Notes under the pieces: generated by a model | What the model was told of the DNA's origin: nothing | Seen by the model: only the letters and a program-made list of their open reading frames with translations | The model's database searches: none | In this document: positions 25,912 to 34,481 of the stretch, in pieces | Layout: each line of letters starts with the position of its first letter | Numbering within the stretch: position 1 is the first letter of the stretch | Made by a program: the position numbers and the translations under genes | NCBI RefSeq assembly: GCF_900188275.1 | Contig: NZ_FZNY01000005.1 | Coordinates: 248,001-312,000, forward strand | Direction: 5' to 3' | Source: Dokdonia pacifica | GTDB lineage: Bacteria > Bacteroidota > Bacteroidia > Flavobacteriales > Flavobacteriaceae | DNA length: 64,000 nt

Positions 25912-26670
25912 ATGAAAATCTTTACTACCCTAGCTATGGCTATGATGGTATCTTTAAGCACGATTGCTCAGATATCTTCTACAGAAAAACAAGCTTTAAT
26001 AGATTTATATACACAAACTAAAGGTGACACTTGGACCACTTCTTGGGATTTAAATAAATCTCCAGAAAAATGGAATGGTGTTATTATCTTAAATGATAAA
26101 GTAATTGCATTATCACTTACAGATAACAACCTAACAGGAGAGCTTCCAGAAAGTATTGGGGACTTAACTCACTTAAAGGTTTTAAATCTTCACAAAAACA
26201 ATATAGAAGGAAACATTCCTGAAGCTATTACTAATATTAAAGGGTTGAAAGTTTTAAACATGTCTTTCAATAAATTAGAAGGATCACTTCCTTCTAACTT
26301 AACAGACCTTGCTAGCTTAGAATATTTAGATTTGTTCTTTAACAACTTAAGTGGAAAGCTTCCTGAAGATATAGGAACCTTAAGAAACCTAAAGAGAATA
26401 AGCTTATACAGTAATAACTTTGAAGGTCAACTTCCTGCTTCTATAGAGAATCTTGAAAACTTACGTGATATCCAAATCAGTAGTAATCAATTTAACGGAG
26501 AATTACCATCAGGAATCGCTTCTATACCTTCTCTTAAGAGATTAAGCATTTTTGACAATAACTTTTCGGGAGATTTTCCAGAAGTAATTAATACACTAGA
26601 TCTTCAAGAGCTAGCCTACCAAAATAACAAGTTCAATACAACAACAGCTATCGCTGTACGCGATAGATAA
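25912..26670 (+). CDS. Exported leucine-rich repeat protein (plant-type LRR)
   Basis: A 252-residue protein with signal peptide MKIFTTLAMAMMVSLSTIAQ. Residues about 24-60 (STEKQALIDLYTQTKGDTWT ... SPEKWNGVI) match the cap seen before bacterial and plant LRRs. Seven repeats of about 24 residues follow, each with the plant-specific N-x-L-x-G-x-L/I-P pattern (NNLTGELPESIG; NNIEGNIPEAIT; NKLEGSLPSNLT; NNLSGKLPEDIG; NNFEGQLPASIE; NQFNGELPSGIA; NNFSGDFPEVIN). It likely binds protein or glycan outside the inner membrane. No T9SS sorting domain or lipobox is seen. Confidence 0.9.
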   Translation: MKIFTTLAMAMMVSLSTIAQISSTEKQALIDLYTQTKGDTWTTSWDLNKSPEKWNGVIILNDKVIALSLTDNNLTGELPESIGDLTHLKVLNLHKNNIEGNIPEAITNIKGLKVLNMSFNKLEGSLPSNLTDLASLEYLDLFFNNLSGKLPEDIGTLRNLKRISLYSNNFEGQLPASIENLENLRDIQISSNQFNGELPSGIASIPSLKRLSIFDNNFSGDFPEVINTLDLQELAYQNNKFNTTTAIAVRDR

Positions 26671-26735
26671 ATTACTCGCATACTAGTTAATTACAATTAG
26701 TATTTACCCCAAATCTTTTTAGATTTAGTTTTAAG

Positions 26736-26752
26736 AGCCTCCATTGGAGGCT
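26736..26752 (+). terminator. Rho-independent terminator of the LRR gene
   Basis: agcctcc-att-ggaggct, a 7-bp stem with a 3-nt loop, then tttttgctg. Confidence 0.87.
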
Positions 26753-26777
26753 TTTTGCTGTTTTAACAATAGGTGAA

Positions 26778-27395
26778 TTATATTTCTAAACTCCCTTTTC
26801 CTTCTCTTATTAAGATAGGTTCGCCACTAGTAAGATCAATGACTGTAGAAGGAATATTATCTCCATAACCACCATCTACCACAACATCTACTAGCTGCTC
26901 CCATTTTTCAAAGATAAGCTCAGGATCTGTCATATATTCTACCACCTCATCTTCATCATAAATAGAAGTAGATACAATAGGGTTTCCTAACGTATCAATA
27001 ATTGCTTGTGTAATAGCATTATCAGGAACACGTATCCCAACTTCCTTTTTCTTTTTAAAGACGGTAGGTAAATTATTATTCCCAGGTAAGATAAATGTAT
27101 ATGGCCCCGGTAAAGCTCTTTTTAGTAATTTAAATGTAGTTGTATCAATTTGCTTTACATAATCTGAGAGATTACTCAAATCTTTACACACAAAAGAGAA
27201 ATTTGCTTTTGCTAGTTTAACTCCTTTAATTTTAGCTAATCGTTCTAGTGCTCTATTATTGGTAATATCACACCCCAAAGCATATACCGTATCACTTGGA
27301 TAAATAATTAAACCGCCATCCCGAACAATAGAGACAATTCGCTCTATCTCTTTAGGATTAGGGTTTTCTTCATATATTTTAATAAATGCTGCCAT
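26778..27395 (-). CDS. Sua5/YciO/YrdC family protein (threonylcarbamoyl-AMP synthase-like)
   Basis: About 205 residues from the start MAAFIKIYEENPNPKEIERIV; the frame is open to 27470 but that part is encoded by the palindrome and leader. GGLIIYPSDTVYALGCDITNN, KANFSFVCKDLSNLSDYV, LPGPYTFILPG, VGIRVPDN and GNPIVSTSIY follow the YrdC fold with its RNA- and ATP-binding groove. GGYGDNIPSTVIDLTSGEPILIREGKGSLE is the family C-terminus. The likely role is synthesis of threonylcarbamoyl adenylate for the t6A tRNA modification. It could instead be the YciO paralogue, whose role is less clear. Confidence 0.88.
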   Translation of the reverse strand: MAAFIKIYEENPNPKEIERIVSIVRDGGLIIYPSDTVYALGCDITNNRALERLAKIKGVKLAKANFSFVCKDLSNLSDYVKQIDTTTFKLLKRALPGPYTFILPGNNNLPTVFKKKKEVGIRVPDNAITQAIIDTLGNPIVSTSIYDEDEVVEYMTDPELIFEKWEQLVDVVVDGGYGDNIPSTVIDLTSGEPILIREGKGSLEI

Positions 27396-27415
27396 ATACC
27401 TCAATAAGAACGCAG

Positions 27416-27423
27416 TAAAGTTA
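27416..27423 (-). promoter_or_regulatory. Candidate -7 box of the Sua5-family gene
   Basis: TAACTTTA on the minus strand is one base off TAnnTTTG and is 21 nt upstream of the chosen ATG, almost the same spacing as the pyrD box. The palindrome core starts 17 nt farther upstream. Confidence 0.4.
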
Positions 27424-27434
27424 TGTAAAAAAGG

Positions 27435-27458
27435 TATACGCTTTCGCGAAAGCGTATA
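27435..27458. repeat. Palindrome copy 7 (24-nt extended, upstream of Sua5-family gene)
   Basis: Perfect 24-nt palindrome: cgctttcgcgaaagcg flanked by tata on both sides. Confidence 0.97.
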
Positions 27459-27587
27459 AAAATCCCTCATAAGTATATTTTCATCTCATTTTAAAAAAAG
27501 AGGCACGTTAATTGATGCAAAAAAGAAATCGTATACATATACATACGTAATTCATCAATACAAACGTTATACTAAAAAAAACAACCA

Positions 27588-28493
27588 ATGAGATATCTGT
27601 ATATACTCCTAATTGCTATTGGCTTTTCTATTTCATTTTCTAGTTGTTCTTCTTCTGATGATGAAATCACAACTGATGACACAACAATCATAGAACAACC
27701 TACATTAGAAGCCGTTACATTTACCGATGTTTCCTATGGAGCTGATCCGCAGCAAGTGTATGACCTTTATTTACCGGAAGGAAGAACAGCAGAAGCTACC
27801 AAAGTTATTGTACTCATACATGGCGGAGGATGGACTTCTGGAGATAAGAGTGATATGGCAGCTTCGGTGGCATTTGTACAAGCGTTTCATCCTGATCATG
27901 CGATTGTAAATGTAAATTATGTACTTGCAACTGTCTCTGGAACACCAGCATTCCCAAATCAATACTTAGATATTCAAGCGGTGATTAATCAAATCACAAC
28001 ACAAAGCGAGGCCTTACAAATACTACCTGAATTTGGAATGATTGGAACAAGTGCAGGCGCACACCTTGCTATGATGTATGACTATGTGTATGATACTAAT
28101 GATCAAGTGAAATTTGTGATTAACATTGTAGGACCTAGTGATTTTACAGATCCTTTTTATACAAACGATCCTACTTTTAATATTGCATTAAACCTCTTAG
28201 TAGACGAAGATCAATTTCCAGAAGGCACTAATTATGCAGTTGCTAATAGCCCTGCATTACAAGTAACAGCAAATAGCAGTCCTACCCTACTCTTTTATGG
28301 AGATCAAGATCCGCTTGTACCACTTTCTAATGGAATGCAATTAGACAGTCATCTGAATACAGCCAATGTACCGCATCTGTTTACCGTATACCAAGGAGGA
28401 CATGGAAATGATTGGAGTGAAGAGAGTACGTTAGATTTGACACTAAAATCTAGTGAGTATATCAATACATACTTGCCCGTGATTATTCAATAA
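27588..28493 (+). CDS. Lipoprotein alpha/beta hydrolase (carboxylesterase/feruloyl-esterase-like)
   Basis: A 301-residue surface or periplasmic lipoprotein: the signal MRYLYILLIAIGFSISFSSC has a lipobox cysteine followed by SSSDDE, an acidic stretch that in Bacteroidota can act as a surface-export signal. The hydrolase domain shows the oxyanion motif HGGGW, the nucleophile elbow GTSAGAH (S155), an acid in YGDQDPLVP and a histidine in YQGGHGNDW. This resembles BD-FAE/carboxylesterase-type enzymes that remove acyl groups from polysaccharide. Its 3' end overlaps the convergent helicase gene by 11 nt. Confidence 0.88.
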   Translation: MRYLYILLIAIGFSISFSSCSSSDDEITTDDTTIIEQPTLEAVTFTDVSYGADPQQVYDLYLPEGRTAEATKVIVLIHGGGWTSGDKSDMAASVAFVQAFHPDHAIVNVNYVLATVSGTPAFPNQYLDIQAVINQITTQSEALQILPEFGMIGTSAGAHLAMMYDYVYDTNDQVKFVINIVGPSDFTDPFYTNDPTFNIALNLLVDEDQFPEGTNYAVANSPALQVTANSSPTLLFYGDQDPLVPLSNGMQLDSHLNTANVPHLFTVYQGGHGNDWSEESTLDLTLKSSEYINTYLPVIIQ

Positions 28494-30822
28494 TCTTAAG
28501 CTTCGCAAAACGTAATAATAATTTTTTCAGCCCTCCATTTTCGAAATTAATTTCGGCTTTTTGATCTTGTCCTTTTCCTTCAAGCCCCTCTACAATACCA
28601 CGTCCAAAACGGATATGCTCTACGATAGTTCCTCTTTTTAAAGCACCTACTACACTAGAGATAGGAACATCAGATGTATCTGTAGGTTTTATTTTTCTGA
28701 GCTTACGCAATTGATCTCCTGTAGGTGTTCCTACACTTGGCGGTCTACCACTTACTGGTTTCTTTAAGCGCAGTTTACTTTTATCAACATCTCCAAAAAT
28801 ATCGGTATCCATTAAGGGTTTATAACGATAGCTTTGCATAGGTGTTTGGTAATCCAGATACTTATCATCTATTTCTTCAATAAAACGACTAGGCTCTGCA
28901 TCTACCAGTTTTCCCCATCGGTACCTAGATTCTGTATAGGTAAGATACGCTTGCTTTTCGGCTCGGGTCAATGCTACATAAAACAAACGTCGTTCCTCTT
29001 CCAGTTCACTACGCGTATTCATACTCATCGCACTTGGAAAAAGATCTTCTTCCATTCCTACGATATATACAAATGGAAACTCTAATCCTTTTGCTAAGTG
29101 AATGGTCATAAGTGCTACACGATCTTCATCTCCTTTATCATTATCCATATCGGTAGCAAGCGCAACATCTTCTAAAAACTCTGCTAAAGAACCTGTGGTA
29201 TCTGCGAGTTGTTTTTGCTCTTCTACAAAATCACGCATACCATTAAGTAACTCTTCTATATTCTCTATACGAGCGATCCCTTCAGGAGTTCCATCTTTTT
29301 TAAGTTCTTGAACAAGACCTGTTTTTTTAGTCACAGTTTCTGCCACTTCAAAAGCATTTCCACCATCATTTAGAATCTGAAAGCTTTTGATCATGGTCAC
29401 AAAATTGGATAACCTAGTTTGTGTACCTCGGTTGATATTCATAGAAGCACCTAACTGCTCTATTTTCTCCATCACTTCAAAAATAGAACGTCCATAATGC
29501 TTTGCAGCCACAACCAGTTTATCTACTGTGGTACCGCCTATCCCACGTGCAGGATAATTAATCACACGCTTGAGTGCCTCTTCATCTTTAGGGTTAATAA
29601 TTAATCGTAAATACCCTAGTACATCTTTAATCTCTTTACGTTGATAAAAAGAAAGTCCTCCATAAATACGATACGGAATATCACGCTTACGTAAGGCATC
29701 TTCCATTGCACGAGATTGTGCATTGGTACGATATAAAATGGCAAAATCACCATTCATTAATTGGTGATTCATTCTATTTTCAAAAATACTAGAAGCCACA
29801 TAACGTCCTTCTTCTCCATCGGTAGGACTTCTATGTACAATAATTTGCCCGCCATCTTCATTGGCTGTCCAAACTGTTTTATCTAAACGGGTTTTATTTT
29901 TTTCGATTACAGAATTTGCTGCTTCTACAATATTTTTAGAAGATCGGTAATTCTGCTCCAGACGATACATTGCTACATTATCATAATCCTTTTGGAAGTT
30001 CAAAATGTTATTAATGTTTGCGCCTCTAAATGCATATATACTCTGAGAGTCGTCTCCTACCACACAAATATTCTGAAAACGATCTGAAAGGGCTTTTACG
30101 ATTAGATACTGACTATGATTGGTATCTTGGTACTCATCTACCAGGATATATTGAAAACGATTTTGGTACTTAGCCAGTACTTCTGGAAACCTATTTAAAA
30201 GCTCATTGGTACGCAATAACAGATCATCAAAATCCATCGCACCTGCCTTAAAACAACGATCTACATATTCTTTATAAATCTCTCCCATCCGGGGGCGTTT
30301 TGCCATAGCATCTGCCTCTACAAGATCAGGATCATTAAAATACGCACGTACGGTGATTAAACTATTTTTAAAAGACGAGATTCGGTTTTGTACCTGCTTG
30401 TACTTATAAATATCTTTATCCAGTTGCATCTCTTTGATAATAGCACTGATCAATCGTTGAGAATCCTGCGTATCATAAATAGTAAAATTAGAAGGGAAGC
30501 CCAGTTTATCGGCTTCAAAACGAAGGATTTTTGCAAAAATGGAGTGAAACGTTCCCATCCATAAATTCTTTGCCTCACTATTTCCTACAATACCCGCAAT
30601 ACGTTTTTTCATCTCACGTGCTGCCTTATTGGTAAAGGTGAGTGATAATATATTAAATGCATCAATCCCTTGACTCATCAAATAGGCAATACGCATGGTA
30701 AGCACTCGTGTCTTCCCAGACCCTGCTCCTGCAATCACAATAAGTGCCCCATCCTTGTGTAAAGTGGGCGCTCGCTGGGCTTCATTCAAACCCTCAATAT
30801 ATACTTCTAACTTAGAATCCAT
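28483..30822 (-). CDS. pcrA: UvrD/PcrA-type superfamily 1 DNA helicase
   Basis: A 779-residue 3'-5' helicase for repair and displacement of proteins from DNA. The frame opens at a TTG (30834), but the first ATG at 30822 (MDSKLEVYIEGLNEAQ) fits the family. Motifs in order: Q-motif LNEAQRAPTL, Walker A AGAGSGKT, LTFTNKAAREM (Ia), LVDEYQDTN (II), VGDDSQSIYAFRGA (III), LEQNYRSS (IV), VALMTIHLAKGLEFPFVYIVGMEEDLFP (V) and EEERRLFYVALTRA (VI). The C-terminal Tudor-like tail (GTIVEHIRFGRGIVEGLEGKG) is PcrA-like. It faces the repeat block at 30.9 kb. Confidence 0.93.
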   Translation of the reverse strand: MDSKLEVYIEGLNEAQRAPTLHKDGALIVIAGAGSGKTRVLTMRIAYLMSQGIDAFNILSLTFTNKAAREMKKRIAGIVGNSEAKNLWMGTFHSIFAKILRFEADKLGFPSNFTIYDTQDSQRLISAIIKEMQLDKDIYKYKQVQNRISSFKNSLITVRAYFNDPDLVEADAMAKRPRMGEIYKEYVDRCFKAGAMDFDDLLLRTNELLNRFPEVLAKYQNRFQYILVDEYQDTNHSQYLIVKALSDRFQNICVVGDDSQSIYAFRGANINNILNFQKDYDNVAMYRLEQNYRSSKNIVEAANSVIEKNKTRLDKTVWTANEDGGQIIVHRSPTDGEEGRYVASSIFENRMNHQLMNGDFAILYRTNAQSRAMEDALRKRDIPYRIYGGLSFYQRKEIKDVLGYLRLIINPKDEEALKRVINYPARGIGGTTVDKLVVAAKHYGRSIFEVMEKIEQLGASMNINRGTQTRLSNFVTMIKSFQILNDGGNAFEVAETVTKKTGLVQELKKDGTPEGIARIENIEELLNGMRDFVEEQKQLADTTGSLAEFLEDVALATDMDNDKGDEDRVALMTIHLAKGLEFPFVYIVGMEEDLFPSAMSMNTRSELEEERRLFYVALTRAEKQAYLTYTESRYRWGKLVDAEPSRFIEEIDDKYLDYQTPMQSYRYKPLMDTDIFGDVDKSKLRLKKPVSGRPPSVGTPTGDQLRKLRKIKPTDTSDVPISSVVGALKRGTIVEHIRFGRGIVEGLEGKGQDQKAEINFENGGLKKLLLRFAKLKIIE

Positions 30823-30933
30823 AGCTTTTGCCAAAGTACGATATGAAGTGCTATTTTAAAACCAATCTCTTTCCTTTTTATCGCGTTTTTTCAACAATTT
30901 CTCAAAAGAAAAAGATCAGGTTTATGTTTTAAA

Positions 30934-30982
30934 GTTTCAGGTTTCAGGTTTCAGGTTTCAAGTTTCAAAGTTCAAAGTTCAA
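30934..30982. repeat. Seven contiguous heptads, gtttcag type
   Basis: gtttcag three times, gtttcaa twice and agttcaa twice, in perfect 7-nt register. The same heptad in inverse orientation (ctgaaac) recurs in the units to the right. Confidence 0.93.
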
Positions 30983-31114
30983 ATATCGTATTATTCTATT
31001 GTATAGGCGGGACTTCGGTATAATTTTCTTTCTGCCTTTCGGCGAAATCAAATCACTCAGTCGCCTTACTTCCTACTTTAAATTCCAAATCTCAAATTCT
31101 AAACGAAGAACAAC

Positions 31115-31935
31115 GAACAACGAACGACGAACGATGAACGATGAACGATGAACGATGAACCGATAACGAATTTAAAAACAACTTTTAGACCTGAAACCTG
31201 AAACTTTAAACTCCCCATTCAAGAGATACATAGCTATTTTAAAATCTCAAATTCCAAACGACGAACAACGAACCAGTAACGAATTAAAAAACAACATTTA
31301 AACCTGAAACTTTAAACTCAAGATTCCCCATTCAAGAGACGCTTAGTTATTTTAAAATCTCAAATCTCAAATTATAAATCTCAAATTCCAAACAACAAAC
31401 AACGAACGACGAACGACGAACAATGAACCGGTAACGAATTAAAAACAACTTTTAAACCTGAAACTTTAAACTCAAAACTCCCCATTCAAGAGACACATAG
31501 TTATTTTAAAATCTCAAATCTCAAATCTCAAATTCCAAACAACGAACGATGAACGATGAACGATGAACGATGAACCGATAACGAATTTAAAAACAACTTT
31601 TAAACCTGAAACCTGAAACTCCCTATTCAAGAGACGCATAGTTATTTTAAAATCACAAATTATAAATCTCAAATTCCAAACAACAAACAACGAACGACGA
31701 ACATCGAATGATGAACCAGTAACGAATTAAAACAACTTTTAAACCTGAAACTTTAAACTCAAAACTCCCCATTCAAGAGACACATAGTTATTTTAAAATC
31801 TCAAATCTCAAATCTCAAATTCCAAACAACGAACGATGAACGATGAACCGATAACGAATTTAAAAACAACTTTTAAACCTGAAACCTGAAACTCAAGGCT
31901 AAACTCACTACTCAAGAGACGTATAACTATTTCCA
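31115..31935. repeat. Nested heptanucleotide repeat array, six units of about 113-154 bp
   Basis: A gene-free block made of repeated units. Each holds runs of gaacgat/gaacgac heptads, a ctgaaac/cctgaaa pair, the invariant marker attcaagagac (about 31217, 31330, 31484, 31624, 31771, 31911) with a following tagttattttaaaat, and one to three ctcaaat heptads. The longest heptad run is 31115-31160. Unit lengths vary because heptad numbers vary. No open reading frame of note and no recognisable RNA is visible. Confidence 0.88.
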
Positions 31936-31953
31936 AAATAACAGTTATTAAAT

Positions 31954-32001
31954 TTCATCTTCATCTTCATCTTCAATTTCAATTTCGATTTCGATTTCGA
32001 T
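31954..32001. repeat. Hexanucleotide tandem repeat (8 units) upstream of the DsrE-like gene
   Basis: ttcatc three times, ttcaat twice, ttcgat three times, in uninterrupted 6-nt register, ending 36 nt before the ATG at 32038. Confidence 0.92.
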
Positions 32002-32037
32002 AAATTATAAAGTATCTTCACACAGAAGAACTATCTT

Positions 32038-32577
32038 ATGAAAAAACTAATATATATTATATGTTTATTCGCTTTCGCGAAAGCGTACACACAACAACCC
32101 ACATCGCAATCAGGAAAGGTTATCCCAGAATTTGGCAAAACCTATGAAGTGCCGAATCCAGATTTTAAAACCAATACAGATTTGGAATTTAAAGCGGTAT
32201 TCGATGTCGCCAAAGCTCCTGAAGATAGAAGCAAACGTAATCCCTATATCGAAACAATTGCTCGTTTTCTAAACATGCATGAGAAAGCAGGTGTTCCTGT
32301 AAAAAACCTACACGTACGTATGGCAATGCACGGACAAGCCTCTTACGGATTACTCACAAATGAAGCGTATAAAGAGAAGTTTGGGGTAGATAACCCGAAT
32401 ATTGAATTACTCGAAGCGATCGATAAAGCAGGGGTTGATATTATTTTATGCGGACAAACAGCAGGCGCGCGTAATATTACAGAAGATCGTAGACTCCCTC
32501 TTACACAAACCGCACTATCTGCCATGACTATTTTGATACAGTCACAAGGAGAAGGGTATCGATTGATTGCTTTTTAA
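32038..32577 (+). CDS. Exported DsrE-family protein
   Basis: A 179-residue protein whose signal peptide is MKKLIYIICLFAFAKAYTQ; the AFAKA is encoded by palindrome copy 8. The mature part matches the DsrE/DsrF-like fold of sulfur-relay proteins: DLEFKAVFDVAKAP, an N-terminal helix IETIARFLNMHEKAGV, LHVRMAMHGQASYGLL, and VDIILCGQTAGARNI with a cysteine (C138) at the usual active position. Periplasmic DsrE-like proteins may bind thiol or sulfur species; the precise role is unknown. It follows a hexanucleotide repeat and shares a short overlap with the next frame. Confidence 0.85.
   Translation: MKKLIYIICLFAFAKAYTQQPTSQSGKVIPEFGKTYEVPNPDFKTNTDLEFKAVFDVAKAPEDRSKRNPYIETIARFLNMHEKAGVPVKNLHVRMAMHGQASYGLLTNEAYKEKFGVDNPNIELLEAIDKAGVDIILCGQTAGARNITEDRRLPLTQTALSAMTILIQSQGEGYRLIAF
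32070..32085. repeat. Palindrome copy 8 (in DsrE-like signal peptide)
   Basis: cgctttcgcgaaagcg, read as AFAKA at the signal cleavage region. The flanks match those of copy 14 (51677-51692) over 27 nt with a single difference. Confidence 0.97.
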
Positions 32578-32578
32578 T

Positions 32579-33040
32579 ATGCATGTCTATAAAATTATAA
32601 TCTATGCGCTATTCACTTGTTTAGTCACATTGCCTATTCAATCACAAGAAGCAGAAGCAAAAAAACTTATAATACAACTAGATTCTTCTGTTTCTAAAGT
32701 TATCTATCAACCTGATTTTATTTTTTGCGAAACATTATTTGATAGTAAGAAAAAAGTACAGATACAGTACAATTTATATAAAGAGTCCTTAAAAAAGTTT
32801 CATGTGACTGATTCTTGTGAATTCGGAGAATTAGCAGAATATAATTATGAAATAAGACCTAATAAAAAAGTAAAGGGAGGTATAGCTCATACCATATTAT
32901 CATGTATAGCTTATACTAATGAAGATATGAAAGAAATAACTAGCGAAAAGTACCATTACAAATCGGAAGACATTCAGAAATTCTGCTTAGATTTATTCGA
33001 TCGCATACAAGTTGTCAAAAAAACCATATTTTTAGATTAA
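32579..33040 (+). CDS. Hypothetical exported protein
   Basis: A 153-residue protein from MHVYKIIIYALFTCLVTLPIQSQ (signal peptide) at 32579; the frame is open from 32567, overlapping the previous gene by 11 nt. It directly follows the DsrE-like gene. Three cysteines (in FIFCETLF, TDSCEFGE, ILSCIAY) occur in the mature part. I do not recognise a family; the composition is of an ordinary small periplasmic protein. Confidence 0.65.
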   Translation: MHVYKIIIYALFTCLVTLPIQSQEAEAKKLIIQLDSSVSKVIYQPDFIFCETLFDSKKKVQIQYNLYKESLKKFHVTDSCEFGELAEYNYEIRPNKKVKGGIAHTILSCIAYTNEDMKEITSEKYHYKSEDIQKFCLDLFDRIQVVKKTIFLD

Positions 33041-33073
33041 ATAAACATTCCATACAATTCTCAATAACATTCA

Positions 33074-33110
33074 TGAGATTCCCGCCTTAATGGGAATGAA
33101 ATACATTACT
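33074..33110 (+). repeat. Hairpin element just before the first M20 amidohydrolase start codon
   Basis: tgagattcccgccttaatgg followed by gaatgaaatacattact, ending on the base before the ATG at 33111. attccc and gggaat can pair (6 bp). It aligns with 23300-23332 before pepT. Confidence 0.65.
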
Positions 33111-34385
33111 ATGAAAAAACTCCTATTACCACTACTCCTACTCTTTGTAGGAACTACAATTGCACAAACAAGCTTTGATAAAGATGTAGAAGCTGTAAAA
33201 AATAAAGTCATCGAATGGCGACGTGATTTCCATCAAAATCCAGAATTAGGAAATCGCGAATTTAAAACTGCCGAAAAAATTGCAAAGCATTTAGAGTCTC
33301 TTGGTATCGAAGTGCAAACGGGTGTTGCCAAAACGGGTGTTGTAGGTATTTTAAAAGGAGACAATCCTGGAAAAGTCATTGCACTACGTGCAGATATTGA
33401 TGCGCTTCCTGTAACGGAGCGTAATGATTTGGCTTTTAAATCAGAAGTAAAAACTACGTTCTTAGGCGCAGAAACGGGTGTGATGCATGCCTGTGGTCAT
33501 GATACACATACGGCTATCCTTATGGGTGTTGCCGAAGTATTAGCAAAAAACAAAGATAAAATCAACGGAACGGTAAAATTCATTTTCCAACCGTCTGAAG
33601 AAGGACCACCTCCTGGAGAAGAAGGCGGTGCAAAACTAATGGTTAAAGAAGGGGTTTTAGAAAATCCAAAAGTAGATGCCATCTTCGGATTACATATTAA
33701 TAGTGGTACTCCTGTAAATACCATTCGTTACAAACCAGGTGGAACCATGGCGGCGACAGAACGTTTTGTGGTAAATGTAAAAGGAAAACAAACACATGGA
33801 AGTCAGCCGTGGTCTGGTGTAGATCCGATTTATATTTCGGCGAAGATTATAGATGGTTTCCAAAGTATTATCTCTAGAGAAAGTAAATTAACTGATGAAG
33901 CTGCAGTCATTACAATTGGAAAAATCACATCTGGGTTACGTTTTAATATCATTCCTGAAAGTGCAGAGATGATTGGTACTGTGCGTACACTGGATCCTGA
34001 TATGCGTGAGAAGATCATACGTCGTATGGATGAAATGGCGCGTGATATTGCGAAAGCTTATGGTGGCGAGGCGACCATTGATTGGCAAAATATGACCGTA
34101 GTAACGTATAATGATCTTGCTTTAACGGAGCAAATGCTTCCTACATTACGTAAAGTAGGTGGTGCAGAAAATATTCAATTACAGAAAGCAGTGACTGGAG
34201 GAGAGGACTTTTCATTCTTTCAAGAGAAAGTACCTGGGTTCTATTTCTTTTTAGGAGGAATGACTCCTGGAAATACAGCAGCATTTCCGCATCATACACC
34301 AGATTTCTTTATAGACGAATCTGGCTTCCAATTAGGCGTTAAAGCATTAAGTCAGATGTCAATAGATTATTTGAATGGGAAGTAA
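33111..34385 (+). CDS. M20 family amidohydrolase (HipO/IAA-amino-acid hydrolase-like), exported, copy A
   Basis: A 424-residue metallohydrolase starting MKKLLLPLLLLFVGTTIAQ (signal peptide) at 33111; the frame is open from 33090 through the hairpin element. WRRDFHQNPELGNREFKTAEKIA is the family N-terminus, ADIDALPV and MHACGHDTHTAILMG hold metal ligands including the Cys of the M20D group, FQPSEEGPPPGEEGGA carries the Glu pair, and GGEDFSFF...FPHHTPDFFIDE the C-terminal ligands. Expected to cleave N-acyl or amide bonds of amino acids in the periplasm. It is closely related to the gene at 36774-38048. Confidence 0.93.
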   Translation: MKKLLLPLLLLFVGTTIAQTSFDKDVEAVKNKVIEWRRDFHQNPELGNREFKTAEKIAKHLESLGIEVQTGVAKTGVVGILKGDNPGKVIALRADIDALPVTERNDLAFKSEVKTTFLGAETGVMHACGHDTHTAILMGVAEVLAKNKDKINGTVKFIFQPSEEGPPPGEEGGAKLMVKEGVLENPKVDAIFGLHINSGTPVNTIRYKPGGTMAATERFVVNVKGKQTHGSQPWSGVDPIYISAKIIDGFQSIISRESKLTDEAAVITIGKITSGLRFNIIPESAEMIGTVRTLDPDMREKIIRRMDEMARDIAKAYGGEATIDWQNMTVVTYNDLALTEQMLPTLRKVGGAENIQLQKAVTGGEDFSFFQEKVPGFYFFLGGMTPGNTAAFPHHTPDFFIDESGFQLGVKALSQMSIDYLNGK

Positions 34386-34481
34386 ATAGCTACTCAATGG
34401 AGCGGGTGGTTGTTTTCTGTGTCACTATAACATCAAATGCATAATGATTATTTAAATATGAATTAATATAACTCCATATAT

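Noticed and set aside
30934-31935. CRISPR-like array
   Set aside because: Repeats are 7-nt words nested in units of variable length; there are no unique spacers of constant length and no cas genes nearby.
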